From assembly GCA_034620365.1 (NCBI GenBank), contig JAQGEQ010000263.1, positions 1-64,000 on the forward strand: a stretch of DNA of 64,000 nt. The letters are read 5' to 3'. Source of the DNA: Pegea sp. RAD2-039 (lineage: Eukaryota; Chordata; Thaliacea; Salpida; Salpidae). Below are positions 1-10,127 of the stretch, in pieces. The position numbers and the translations under genes were made by a program. The notes beneath the pieces are model-generated. The model was not told where the DNA came from. It did not search any database and saw only the letters and a program-made list of their open reading frames with translations. The first letter of the stretch is position 1. Each line of letters begins with the position of its first letter.

Positions 1-63
1 AAATGTTTACAGTTTTATATGAGAAACTAATTTGTAAAAATTAAAACTTTTATGCTTGCTTAC

Positions 64-105
64 TTCTGTTACTTCGGTTTCTTTTATCTTTATTGTAAGA
101 TTCGT
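64..105 (-). CDS. Exon 2 remnant of a further DNMT1-like copy (copy 0) lying left of the window
   Basis: On the minus strand an acceptor (TTTATGCAG) is followed by 14 open codons starting TNLTIKIKE and a GTAAGC donor. The same exon occurs at 14,474-14,515 (copy 1), 28,673-28,714 (copy 2, diverged to TNPTVKMEEN) and 33,811-33,852 (copy 3), each time upstream of a DNMT1-like gene. Finding it at the left edge means another minus-strand copy should continue beyond base 1. As in copies 1 and 3 it has no ATG, so it may now be untranslated leader. The exon call rests on splice-site pattern and conservation between copies. Confidence 0.5.
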
Positions 106-1660
106 CTGCATAAAAAGTATTTTTAAATTTTATATCAAAAATTGATTTTTAATTTTTGATACCACAAAGAAGTTAAACGAAATTCAAATCAAAACATATT
201 TTTAGATATATATTTTTTACCATTGATTTTAAGAACCAATAGTCTAGCTTAAATTTGATAAAAATTAACTTTATTTAATTGTTTATTTCACACAATTTAC
301 GTTTTTCACATTTATCAAATACCAATCTCAAACCTTATAGTTAAGTTGCTTCAAATTGGATTTTTCAACTAAAAATCTTTATATAATCTTATATATTTGA
401 TAAAGTATCCTACAAAACGAATAAGATTATATTAATAAATAGTAAAAAACATTTGCTTCATAAGTATAAGTTATTATTCTGATATTAAATATATCATTTT
501 TCAAATATATTTCAAGAACATTATTTTGACTTAAATTATATCACTGCTGATTTTATGATGAGAATATTTTATAAAATCTTTTGCCTGCCTCTTAATATAA
601 GTCCTTTAAATTTGGACAAACTCGTAATATTTGAGAATAATTGAATAATTTAAACATAATTTGTTTATGTAACACCCTGATTTAACAAATAGTTATATAG
701 TAGACTTTGCTCTTTATATTCTTATAAAAAAAACTAACTTCCTTTTGTACCAAAACTGAATGTTTAAAGAATCTTTGCTTATGCTGAAATCTAACTTGAC
801 AAAATAATTTCTGTCACATAGAAACTGCTTAAATTTAATCTACTAAATAGATATACAACAATTTTACAAATATTTATAAAAAATATATAAACTTCTGGTG
901 GTGGTCTCAAACACTATATTAGTTTCTTTAATTCAAAACTGTAACTTTAGCTATAAAACTTATTTGGTACTAGCTACAAGGGTTTCTTATATTTTTTCAC
1001 TGAAACTACATTACTTATGAAATTACAAAGATATGATGAAAGCTCTGATAATAATTTATATTAAAATAAAACAATTTCAAAAAGACCTCTTTTAACAATA
1101 AAACAGATAGAAATAGTCAAAAAACTTTAATCTTTTATATTTTTGGTTAACAAATTAATTTATTTTTTAAAACATTTCCATAATTTCCAATTAATTCTGG
1201 ACTTACAAAATTTACAAAAACTTTGATACTTAAATTTTCTCACAGAAATTACCACTATATTTCAAAAAAGTGAAGAAAATATTCAAGATCGGTAAAACTT
1301 AATAAAATATAATATAATATATAAAGCAGACAGAGAAATAAGAGATCAGCAGAGAATATCTAGAACTCGAAACGACAATTTAGTGTTAACTATGTAAGAA
1401 ACAGACAGACATGAAATTGTCGTGCTAAATTGAGAGAATGGTTTAGATTTGAAAAAAGGACAATTTTTTCGGTCACGTGATCTTCAAGTTTGGTCATCCA
1501 GAAAAAAGCCACATTAGAAAAGAAATAATAGAAAAACTGCGATGACTACATAAAACTTTAAGTGTTTGTGTGCTACTCAGCGTTGAGAAAGGTTAGTTAT
1601 TATTGGTTTGATAAATATTACTGATTGATAAATACAAACTCATTACTGTATTTAGAAATT
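106..1660. other. 5' flank of copy 0, no gene seen
   Basis: AT-rich sequence repeated nearly base for base at 14,516-16,060 and, inverted, at 32,257-33,810. A more diverged direct version lies at 28,715-30,150. No supportable reading frame. It contains a perfect 10-bp inverted repeat (1,372-1,381 with 1,414-1,423, ACGACAATTT and its complement). It may hold promoter sequence for the DNMT1-like copies, but I recognise no promoter motif. Confidence 0.6.
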
Positions 1661-1661
1661 A

Positions 1662-2945
1662 AACAGTTTTATCTTAAGGTGGATTGAAGATTACTTATTA
1701 TGTAGAACCCAACAGACTCGTGTAAAAAGATCTTTATCTACTTCCAGTCAAATCACTAGAGGTGTTCCTCAGGGTTCTGTTCCAGGTCCGCTTCTCCTTT
1801 TAAGTTTTATTGAAGACTTCATCAGAAGACTAGTAGTAGATGATGTCAGTGTGTTTGTGTATGCTGATGATATCAAACTATTATCTTGTAATCCTCCAAA
1901 ACTTCAAACTGCACTACACACTGTACAAAACTGGTCTATGAATTGGTAGCTCAGAATCCAGCCCACAAAGTCTGAACTTATAACTTTTTCTTCTAAACCA
2001 ACTGTACATTCCTTGAACTATTTTCCATCAATGGATTTATGATTCAACGAGTATCTTCTGTCGTATACATCTGCATTATTCTGACTTTAAATGGCACAAT
2101 TATGTTTCCAATCTTTGCAAAATCAATCAAACTTGTCTACCTTAATATAAAGACCTTTAATTCTAAAGATCTATACTTTTTTATCAATCTTTTCAATTTG
2201 TAAGTCCAATTTTTGAATACAATCTTAGTACATGGATGCCGTATCAAGTTAGTGACATCAAAAAAATCGAATCTGTTCAGGCGACATTTACGAGATTAGT
2301 ATGCAGGAAACTTAATATAAAATACGATAGTTATAAACATCGTCTCAGTCTCTTCAATTTAGATACTTTGGAAATTTGACGGATTAAATACGACTTAATT
2401 CTTATTTTTAAAATTATCCACAATTTAATTGACCTTCAGTTTGATGACCTCTTTTCTATTAGTCCTTCCCTCAAGTTATATAACCTCAGGCAACACATAT
2501 TACATCTTAATAAGCCCATATAACCTGGTGCATTAATCAGAGCGATTTTTTTCTCATTCTACACAAATAGTACTAGGTTTCAGCTGCCATTAGACATTGT
2601 CATATCAGAATCACTTGGGTTGTTCAAGCAGAAGTTGAACCATAATAATATTGCCAACATTGTCATTTCTAAACTGTAAATTTGTTCCTTTCTTTAATAT
2701 TACTATAATTCTATTTAATAATAAAGCATTTGTCATTTTTAAACTGTGATTTTTCCCTTTTTTATATTATTAACATTCTATGTAATTGTTCACTACTGAA
2801 ATGCCATGTGTTACATCTTCTGCTTTCTGTATTTCTAACTTAATAGATTTTATTTGTGAGAATATGTGTTAGCGGGAGGTACTCTCTTCAGGCACCCTCC
2901 TTTGCATTTTTTTATTTGGATTTATTGTTAAAACAAATGAATAAA
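1662..2945 (+). mobile_element. Degraded CR1-type retrotransposon 3' fragment (unit 1)
   Basis: A 5'-truncated non-LTR element carrying the second half of ORF2. Frames encode RT motif GVPQGS, the catalytic box VYADDIKLL and the thumb/C-terminal stretch MPYQVSDIKKIESVQ, related to the intact elements at 5,126-6,367 but clearly an older lineage. It is broken by several stops and frameshifts; for example MNW is followed by TAG here, where unit 2 has CAG. The 3' end keeps the family hairpin (GGTACTC, loop, GGCACC) and an AT-rich tail. Copies sit at 16,062-17,345 (plus) and 31,045-32,256 (minus) in the other units. Confidence 0.85.
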
Positions 2946-3327
2946 ATTTCTGTTGTTTAAAGATATACTGCCAGCTATCTTCAAAAAACTTTGTATTTCA
3001 ACCAAGTTTTTCCGGTTGATATGACGCTCATGTGTCCGGATAACAGTTCCAGAGCATTACTTCAGGAAGTTTCTGATCTCACGTGGTAACTTTTTGGTTT
3101 AAACATTTGGAATCTATTTTGCTTCGAGTAATTACTGTTGGATGATTAGATTTTTGGTAGCGTGCATAGTTAGTCAAAAAGATAGTTAGCCCAAAATTAA
3201 ATAGATCTGTTTTCGTCTGAGGTCACCTTAGACTTGGAACTTGTACATCAGTAGCTATCAGTAAGTTCTGCCGCTTGTAGTTGTCTATCAAGATTGAAAC
3301 AGAAATTCGTTCCACATAAACGAACCA
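2946..3327. other. Unit interior between CR1 fragment and unknown locus
   Basis: No gene recognised. The stretch is repeated at 17,346-17,729. The inverted unit lacks most of it: its two ends map to about 2,920 and 3,210 in this unit, so the missing piece marks the permutation breakpoints. Confidence 0.5.
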
Positions 3328-4286
3328 ATGAGCTACATCAGTTTACAAGATGATAAAATCAAACCTCTAAAAGACAACCCCCAAATTGGGGAAGTAACAA
3401 ACGTCGTAAGTTTCAAATATTTTCAGCTAATTTCAAGCATATGTTTCAAATGTTGGAGGAAGACACGTGATAGTCGATCCTGTTATCTTCAGAAGAGGTC
3501 CTATCAAGATACAACCAGGAAGAAAAATAAATGAGAGATCTTCATGAGCTAAGAAGCTTCTGATGGTTTTAATCAGAAGCTGAAAAACGATGATTCTTAT
3601 TCTACTGACTCTAATCAAGAACTAAGAAGATTCAGACTTCAAAGAAGATGCAGTGCGATAGAAATGCTTTTCTGGTAACTAATGTGAATTCAGTTGTAAC
3701 AACCACACACATCCGATGCTATAAAATACAAAATGAGATCGACATAGCAGTGGCGTCGATACAACTGAGTACAACGACAACTGGATCAACCTAAAAACAA
3801 TCAGAATACTGCCACTTAAAATCAAGAATTTTTATGCTTGATGTTTCTTTCTATCTTTCAAACTCTCAATCCTCAAAGTTTCAATGCTTCAACATTTATA
3901 CTTTACTATTTCTTTCAAACTTTTATTTCAAATTCACTTTTCAAACTGTATCCCAAAATCCCTAATATTTTTCTTGTACATCTCGAGAACCCTAAAGTCC
4001 CTGAGCTAATCGTATATATAGAGATCTGTATTTACTAAAGGATCTATCCAGATGTCTAACTGCCGATGAAATGGACTTTGAGCTTATTTCCGTGTTGAGT
4101 TACAAACAGAATGGTCGTCAGCCTGTTTCAACAAGTGAAGTGAAAGTTGGTCTTGAGGACAATCTGGAGATAGAAGAAGAAGATGAAGAATCAGGCTGCT
4201 CTGAACTTTTATTGGTGCCGAGTACCAGGAGCTATGATGTCAATTCGACGAGTTGAAGAGCTGCGGCCTGGAAGTCCACCAGATTA
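3328..4286 (+). pseudogene. Degraded exon-like locus of unknown origin (unit 1)
   Basis: Two parts look exon-like. The first begins at ATG 3,328 (MSYISLQDDKIKPL...) and runs to a possible GTAAGT donor near 3,408. The second, about 4,042-4,286, follows an acceptor-like ACTAAAG and reads DLSRCLTADEMDFELISV..., then an acidic run (LEIEEEDEES), and would end ...RRVEELRPGSPPDY. In this unit a one-base insertion in GTGCCGAGTACC near 4,219 breaks the second part; units 2 and 3 keep the frame there (GTGCGAGTAC) but carry an in-frame TAG where this copy has TTG. I recognise no family. The open stretch MMFLSIF... at 3,838-4,038 is a low-complexity pyrimidine-rich run and probably not coding. A dead gene fragment carried as a passenger is the simplest reading. 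Confidence 0.35.
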
Positions 4287-4965
4287 TTAAGAGATTAACT
4301 TTCATAGCTACGGACTTGTTTGGTTTGTTGGTTTTGTGGCGTGGATTGTATTTCTGATGGAATTATAAGTAAGTGCAACCTTTCCGTTTACGATCCAATT
4401 ATTTGGTTGGGAAAATTTAGTAAAGTTTTGCTATATAACAGAAGATTGGCTCGACGCATACGTAAATGTCATTTAAAAGCTTGTCATGGTTGTTTTTGGC
4501 TTTTCTGTGTATTTTATAGTTGTTTTGAATACGATTGTTGTAGTGCGCGTTTTATGATAAATTATAGCATCTGTAGAGAATTAATATCATTAAGTTGATT
4601 GGAAATTTAATTAGAAATTATTATTAGATTTAAGTTGATTATGAATCATTCAGATACTATATTTAAATACTTTCAATATATTTGATTGTTTCTAAATTAT
4701 TCAGATTGTAATATTGGTAATATTCTATTTCTCTTCAAATAATCTGATAGATTGATCAGTTTAAACACTATCTTCTAGATTAAGTTTAACTTGAAATCTA
4801 AAATCAAATTTTATTGCGCTTACATATTTTTTGTTAATATCTCTTTGTAATTCAAAGCTATGTCATCTGTGTTGTTATTAGCAGCACTATATCAAGTGAT
4901 ACCAAGCTAACAGTGTTCAGCTATAGTTTGTATTTCCGTCTGTGTTTATCTTGGCTGTATTTTGA
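4287..4965. other. AT-rich spacer next to CR1 element 3' end
   Basis: No supportable gene. The part from about 4,550 to 4,965 is the reverse complement of a ~410-bp segment found twice in the inverted unit (39,741-40,158 and 44,577-44,995). Confidence 0.5.
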
Positions 4966-4989
4966 TTTTTATTTATTTATTACAATAAA

Positions 4990-5028
4990 TGTGAAGGAGG
5001 GTGCCTAAAGAGAGCACCTCTCGCTAAC
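4990..5028 (-). repeat. 3' terminal hairpin of CR1 element
   Basis: In the element sense the sequence reads GAGGTGC, TCTCTTTA, GGCACCCTC, a stem of 5-7 pairs with a short loop. The same structure is kept with compensating wobble in the older fragment family (2,870-2,910; 31,070-31,095). Conservation between subfamilies suggests it is the RNA feature recognised by the reverse transcriptase. Confidence 0.6.
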
Positions 5029-5125
5029 ACACATTCTCACAAATTTGATCTATTTGACGTGTAAACGAAAAAGCATATGACAGTGAAGAATTGCACAGAA
5101 TCTTAGTATTGTAAAAGAGAAAAAT

Positions 5126-6367
5126 TCACAGTTTAGAAATGGCAATGTTGGCGATATTATAACAATTCAGCTTTTTTTTGAACAACACAAGTGATTTTGA
5201 CATGACAATCTCTGATGGCAGATTGTTCCATGTACTGATTGTGCGGTATGAGAACAAACTTAATCTGGTTAACGTAGCTGGTGGAGTGGGCTTATTAAGA
5301 TGTAATTTATGCCTTCTAAGTTGATATAACTTGAGAGAGGGACTAATGGAGAAAAAGTCATCAAACTGAAGATCAATTAGGTTGTGAATAATTTTAAAAA
5401 TCAGAATAAGGTCGTATTTAATTCTTCGGATTTCCAAAGTATCTAGATTGAAGAAGCTGAGACGATGCTTATAACTCTCGTATTTGATATTAAGTTTCCT
5501 GCAAACCAATCTCGTAAATGTTGCCTGAACAGATTCGATTTTTCTGATATCACCAACTTGATATGGCATCCATGCACTGACATTGTATTCAAGAATAGGG
5601 CGTATGTACAGTTTGAAAAGGTTGACGAAAAACCATGGATCTTTAGAATTAAAAGTCTGTATGATGAGGTGGACAAGCTTGATAGATTTTCCAAAGATTC
5701 TGGAAACATAACTGTGCCATTTGAAGTCAGATGTCAGAGTAATGCCGAGGTCTATGACTGAGGATACTCGTTCAAGAATAGATTCATTGATGTAGTATTG
5801 GTTGCTGAAGTTGGCAGCTGGCTTACGGGAGAATGTTATAACTTCAGAATTTGTTGGCTGGATTTTAAGTTGCCAATTCGCAGACCAGTTTTCTACAATG
5901 TTTAGTGCAGTTTGGAGTTTTGGGTGAGAACCAGATAATAGCTTGATGTCATCTGCATACACAAACACACTGACATTGTCTACTGTTATTAGTCTTCTGA
6001 TGAGGTCTTCAATGAAAATCAAAAAGAGAAGTGGACCCAGAACGGAACCCTGAGGAACGCCGCTGGTGACTTTACTAGGAGTAGATAAAGATCTTTCTAC
6101 ACGGGTTGGTTGGGTTCTACCTGATAAGAAATCTTCAATCCATTTTAAGATAGAGTTGCTGATTTTTATGTTTTTCAATACTGTAATGAGCTTGTTGTGT
6201 GGAACAGAATCAAAAGGTTTAGCAAAATCAAGGTATATGATGTCACATGGAGTATTACTTTCGTAATGAGCTGTAAGCTCATTGAAAAAAGTGAGATGTT
6301 GAGTCAAAGAAGATCTTTGCTTAACAAAGCCATGCTGGGCATCAGATATTAGATGATGCTCCGTCAA
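5126..6367 (-). pseudogene. CR1 ORF2, 3' part: reverse transcriptase
   Basis: 413 codons continuing the ORF2 protein after a frameshift. Recognisable RT features in order: QHGFVKQRSSL, LDFAKPFDSVPHNKL (palm motif A), GVPQGSVLGPLL (motif B), VFVYADDIKLL (motif C with catalytic YADD), LGITLTSDFKW, and the C-terminal block SVQATFTRLVCRKL. Palm motifs are intact. The upstream part (6,423-8,123) is in another frame. The joining region encodes CRPVSLTSVICR in the frame of this part, so the break lies just upstream, close to 6,430. This unit also lacks one base near 6,390 (GTGATGATATG where unit 2 has GTGAATGATATG). Confidence 0.9.
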
Positions 6368-6422
6368 ATGGCTAGTTATATGGTTGTGATGATATGTTCT
6401 TGAGTTCTGCGAATAACCGAAG

Positions 6423-8123
6423 TCAGCGAAGCTGGTCTGTAGTTAAGTGCAGTGTTTGTGGAAGTCTTCCCCGCTTAAGAGTCATGTTAAAGAGTAGCGA
6501 TAAGGGTAGCGCTAAAGAAGAAGTACTTTTTCTTAAAAACAAAGCTGGGATTTGATCTGGGGTGTTGGAAACTGATGATTTTAGAGAAGAAATAGCCTTA
6601 GATACTATATCAACTGTTATGTCTAGATCCACCATCTCAGAGATATTTGAAAGGATATTGGAGTAGGAAATAGTAGGAGCATTGCCATCATCGGTTATAA
6701 AAACCTTTTCAAATTGTTTGTTTAGCAATTCAGCTTTATTCTTTGGTTCCATCACCAGCTGATTGGCGTTATCGAGCAAGGGAGGTAGATGAGATCTCGC
6801 CTTAAGCTTGTGATTAATGAAGCCAAAAAACGTTTTCTTGCTAGGTGAAGATAAGATTGCACTTTCTTTTCCTAAATAGAGGCTATAAACTGATTTCTTG
6901 TAGACTAGACAAAGATCTTTGTATAGAGGTTTGATGGAAGGATCTGCTTTAGTTTGTTTGTATAAGAGGTTTTTCAAATGCTGTAAATTCCTTAAATATC
7001 TTGGCAAGTGTGGTTTTTTGTTGACTCTATATAAAGGTATGAACTTTTTAATTGACTCATTAACAATGTTAGTAAACCTCGAGTAGATATCATTGATGGC
7101 TTCAGTAGAGTTAAAAACAGAAATCCAGTCAACACCTGATAAAAACTTGTTTATACTGTTATCATTTCCACGATAAAAGTTCCGTATGCTTGGAGTTTTA
7201 ACGTTCGTAGAAAAAGTTTGTTGGAGCTTGAATTCAATCATGTTGTGATCGCATGTCAGAGCAAAAGGTTCGTTTTGATCAACGTAGATAACGTTCTCAG
7301 GTTTTGATGTGATGAGAAGATCCAAAGTATTACCACTAACTTGGGTTGGAAAAGTAACCATCTGAGATCGATTATTGGCATCAAGGAAGTTTACACAGAC
7401 ATTACTCAGATTGGCTAAATTAGTTTTGTCTCCATTCAAATTAAACAATTTTCCATTGAATGCTAAATTTGGGTTATTCCAATCAATTCTACTAAAATTA
7501 AAATCCCCGAGAATATAAATCTCAGGACAAACAAGGCTTTTCAGAACCTTCAATAAGGCCTTAATAGTAACCTCATCGTTAACTTTAGACGGTGGTAGGG
7601 AGGTACATATAAAGCGGGAAAAATTAGACTTTAAGTAATGAAAATTGAAAGCAATAATCTCAAATCCTGGGCAATCAATGGTATTTATCTTAATTCTTGA
7701 AATCATGGGTGCCAGTGATGTTTTATAGATTACACAAACACCGCCGCCTCTATCAAACAGTCTGTCACAGCGCAAAGCACGAAAAAGATCACTGTCATCC
7801 AGAAAGGAGTCAGGATAAAAGGGTTTCAACCAAGTTTCGGTAATGAAAACAAATGTAAAATCTTGAGAAAGCAAAAGAGCTTTCAATTCGAAAATTTTGT
7901 TGATAATTGACCGTGCGTTGAAAAACATACCTAATATAAAAGAAAAATTGTCTTTTTGACACTTGTAAAATTTGGTGGTAGGCTTCTGTGTACTGTTATC
8001 TTGGGCTGGAAGCATAGTATTAATAATTTTGTGCGAAGAGAGGTTGAATAAGGATGATGTGGGTCCAGTGGTTATTTTGCACTTCCGTTTTTTGAAAAGA
8101 CCTTCACAATCTTTAAAGCCCAT
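6423..8123 (-). pseudogene. CR1 ORF2, 5' part: APE-type endonuclease and RT N-terminus
   Basis: 566 codons. The N-terminal half is an APE-like endonuclease that nicks target DNA for target-primed reverse transcription. FFNARSIINK, the catalytic-glutamate motif ITETWL, LGDFNFSRIDW and the C-terminal TCDHNMIEF (the usual SDH with S changed to C) can be seen. The second half starts the RT (KSSVSNTPDQIPALFLRK). It begins inside ORF1 with a 52-bp overlap in a different frame, which suggests reinitiation or frameshifting between the two ORFs. It ends prematurely (...HLTTDQLR, stop) because of the frameshift shared by all three units. Confidence 0.9.
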
Positions 8124-9067
8124 GGTGGACCTCGAACTTTGTATTTGAAATCAGTTGGTTGCTCTTTCTGATTTTGGCTGTACATCTCTTTTAGAAGACG
8201 CTTATTTTCTAAGCGATCATCTTCACACATATCATGTGCTACTCTGATGCCCTGGAATTTTTCGTCCTGCTTAAGTTTATACAACTTAGCAAGAAACTTA
8301 CGTTTGTCCCATCTTTCTTGAAAAGACACTTTTAACGGTCTTTTATGATTTGATCTTTTTGCCCCGAGTCTGGTCATTGAAACTTTCGGAGCGTCCACAG
8401 CACCAAGGCTTTGAGTGCACATTTGATTAAAAGTCTTGATGTCATCGTCCTTATCAGTCTCAGAGACACCAAAGATAGTGACATTGTTTTCTCTATCCTC
8501 CCGGTCCAGAGTAAGTTTTTTGTGTGTGTCAGTAACCTTCTTGGCAAGAAGTTGCACCACGCTAGTATTTTTTTCGGATCCAGAATTACCAACAACTGAG
8601 GCCCATATGAGAGGCTTCTTTGTGGAGGCATCCAGTTCAATCATAGATTTGGATAAGATAGAAATCTTTTCATTGATTTTGGCAACATTGTTGCCAATTT
8701 CGAATTTTAATTTGGCCAATTCAGTGGATATGGTGTTGCTGATGTCGGACAATAGGCTTGTATTAGTGTTGGACGAGGTAGTTGTTTTGTCCATAGATCT
8801 ACATTTAATGCAGGACCAACAAAATCCCACTTGCTGCATTTTATTATTTTCAAATATATCATAAATTTTTTTACTCACATCACTACAAGTGAGGTGAAAC
8901 CTATAGAGGCATTTAATGCAGTCTATTGCCAGATCTTTACCAGAGCAAGTTTTGTTACAAGCTTGGCAATTGCCATTGCAAGCTTGTTTTGAAGAACTTA
9001 GTTTGCTTGGGTTTTTTGGAGCTTTTGACCGCAAGGTCCTGTCATTTGTATCTACCATAGTTTCCAT
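8072..9067 (-). CDS. CR1 ORF1 protein with PHD-like zinc finger
   Basis: 331 codons, apparently intact. The N-terminus is basic. Residues ~30-90 hold a Cys/His cluster of the C4HC3 (PHD-like) order: CNGNC, CNKTC, DCIKC, FHLTC, then FCWSCIKC. Next comes a helical stretch with coiled-coil character (LAKLKFEIGNNVAKINEKI). From about residue 195 to 320 lies an RRM-like ORF1 core (NVTIFGVSE, KVSMTRLGAKRSNHKRPLKVSF, GIRVAHDMCEDD). Such ORF1 proteins bind element RNA and assemble the RNP. Its counterpart in unit 2 has a one-base deletion and that in unit 3 a TGA. Confidence 0.88.
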   Translation of the reverse strand: METMVDTNDRTLRSKAPKNPSKLSSSKQACNGNCQACNKTCSGKDLAIDCIKCLYRFHLTCSDVSKKIYDIFENNKMQQVGFCWSCIKCRSMDKTTTSSNTNTSLLSDISNTISTELAKLKFEIGNNVAKINEKISILSKSMIELDASTKKPLIWASVVGNSGSEKNTSVVQLLAKKVTDTHKKLTLDREDRENNVTIFGVSETDKDDDIKTFNQMCTQSLGAVDAPKVSMTRLGAKRSNHKRPLKVSFQERWDKRKFLAKLYKLKQDEKFQGIRVAHDMCEDDRLENKRLLKEMYSQNQKEQPTDFKYKVRGPPWALKIVKVFSKNGSAK

Positions 9068-9105
9068 GATAGATTTTTAGTAACTCCCACCAAAGTATAC
9101 CAAGT

Positions 9106-10127
9106 TAATAAAGTATACCAAATATACCAAGTTAATAATATATAATAAATAATAATAAGAAAAATATAAATGAATACATCACAAAAGTTAATCACAGCTT
9201 ATTAGCAGTTATTCCAAAATGTGTATCCACCAAAATTTTATAAAAGATTTTTACTGTCACCAACTACAATATATAATATTTATATAATAGACATTTCACT
9301 TCTTAGAAATAACTTTATCAGAACTTATAAGCACTTATTCAAATAGAAACCTATAACCTGAAACTTATTCAAATAGAATTATCTTTTGCTTATGTTGAAA
9401 TTCGGTAATTAAGACTTTCACTGTTCAGTTTTATGCACTCTTCTTGTTGACAGTTCGTTATAAGAGCTGTATGAATTTTTATCTAGCTATTCCTTTTTAG
9501 TAAAAATAGTTGAGAATAAAAAAATATTTAAATCTTTTTCAACAAAAGTACTTTTATGTCTTCCTCTATGAATAACTCCTAACTCAGAAAAACTAAGTTA
9601 AATGTAACTACTAGTTGCTTTCAAAAATGATATCAAATGTAGAACCGTTCAGTTTATTATCTTGATCTTACAAAAACTCAGTTATATTCGAAAAGAAAAA
9701 AATTGATATCTACTTTATAACACAACAAATCAACACTTGAAGTAATTATCATGAGAACACGTTATCAGAAAGTTAATTTATAAGCGCCTTGATATGAGCA
9801 AACTTCTTGATTAAGAAATGATAAATGTTGAAAGCAGTAATTGTAAAAGATACTCAAATCTTTAGTGATGAAAACTCGTTTGAATTTAGAAGACAGAATA
9901 AACAAACTTTTCAATCTTCTCATTTTAAACTCAAGAAAAAACATGATATGAAAGATTAGATGTAAACAATTGCTAACTTTGAAAATACTATTTGATTACA
10001 GAATGTTTTTTTTTTAATTTAATACATAAGACAGTTAGAAGATATTTTCGAAAGGAATATTTTCTAATAATTACTTTTGTGCTTAATATCATATAAACAA
10101 CTTCAAAAATTATTGAAAAATAAGTTG
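9106..10127. other. Spacer between CR1 5' end and DNMT1-like copy 1 3' end
   Basis: AT-rich with no gene. It holds the 3' UTR of copy 1 at its right end. The sequence recurs at 23,511-24,470 with a short internal deletion, and inverted at 38,192-40,430, where a SINE-containing insertion and a second ~410-bp insertion interrupt it. Confidence 0.6.

Larger units (their letters stand above)
4966..9105 (-). mobile_element. CR1-type non-LTR retrotransposon, near full length (unit 1 copy)
   Basis: A two-ORF LINE on the minus strand: 5' leader, ORF1 (8,072-9,067), overlapping ORF2 (8,123 down to 5,126) and a short 3' UTR. The UTR ends in a hairpin (GGTGC, TCTCTTTAG loop, GCACC, near 5,000-5,025) and a tail of ATTTATTGTAATAAATAAATA type rather than poly(A). 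Short simple tails and 3' hairpins are typical of the CR1/L2 group. Orthologous copies occupy the same place in units 2 and 3 and share an ORF2 frameshift, so the three came from duplication of one insertion and not from three insertions. It is not autonomous as it stands. Confidence 0.9.

Noticed and set aside
3838-4038. 66-codon frame MMFLSIF..., identical in all three units
   Set aside because: Identity is explained by recent duplication; the sequence is a low-complexity pyrimidine-rich run with TTTCAAAC repeats.
4320-4598. 92-codon Cys-rich frame MVCWFCGVDC...
   Set aside because: No family resemblance and no start or splice context. In the inverted unit only a non-coding flank is evident, so Cys richness alone is not enough.
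5465-5761. Open frame antisense to the CR1 reverse transcriptase (also 19,866 and 43,783)
   Set aside because: Shadow of the RT coding strand, no independent support.
8436-8864. 142-codon open frame antisense to CR1 ORF1 (also at 22,838 and 40,679)
   Set aside because: Lies wholly opposite the PHD and helical part of ORF1; its conservation follows from ORF1 and from recent duplication.
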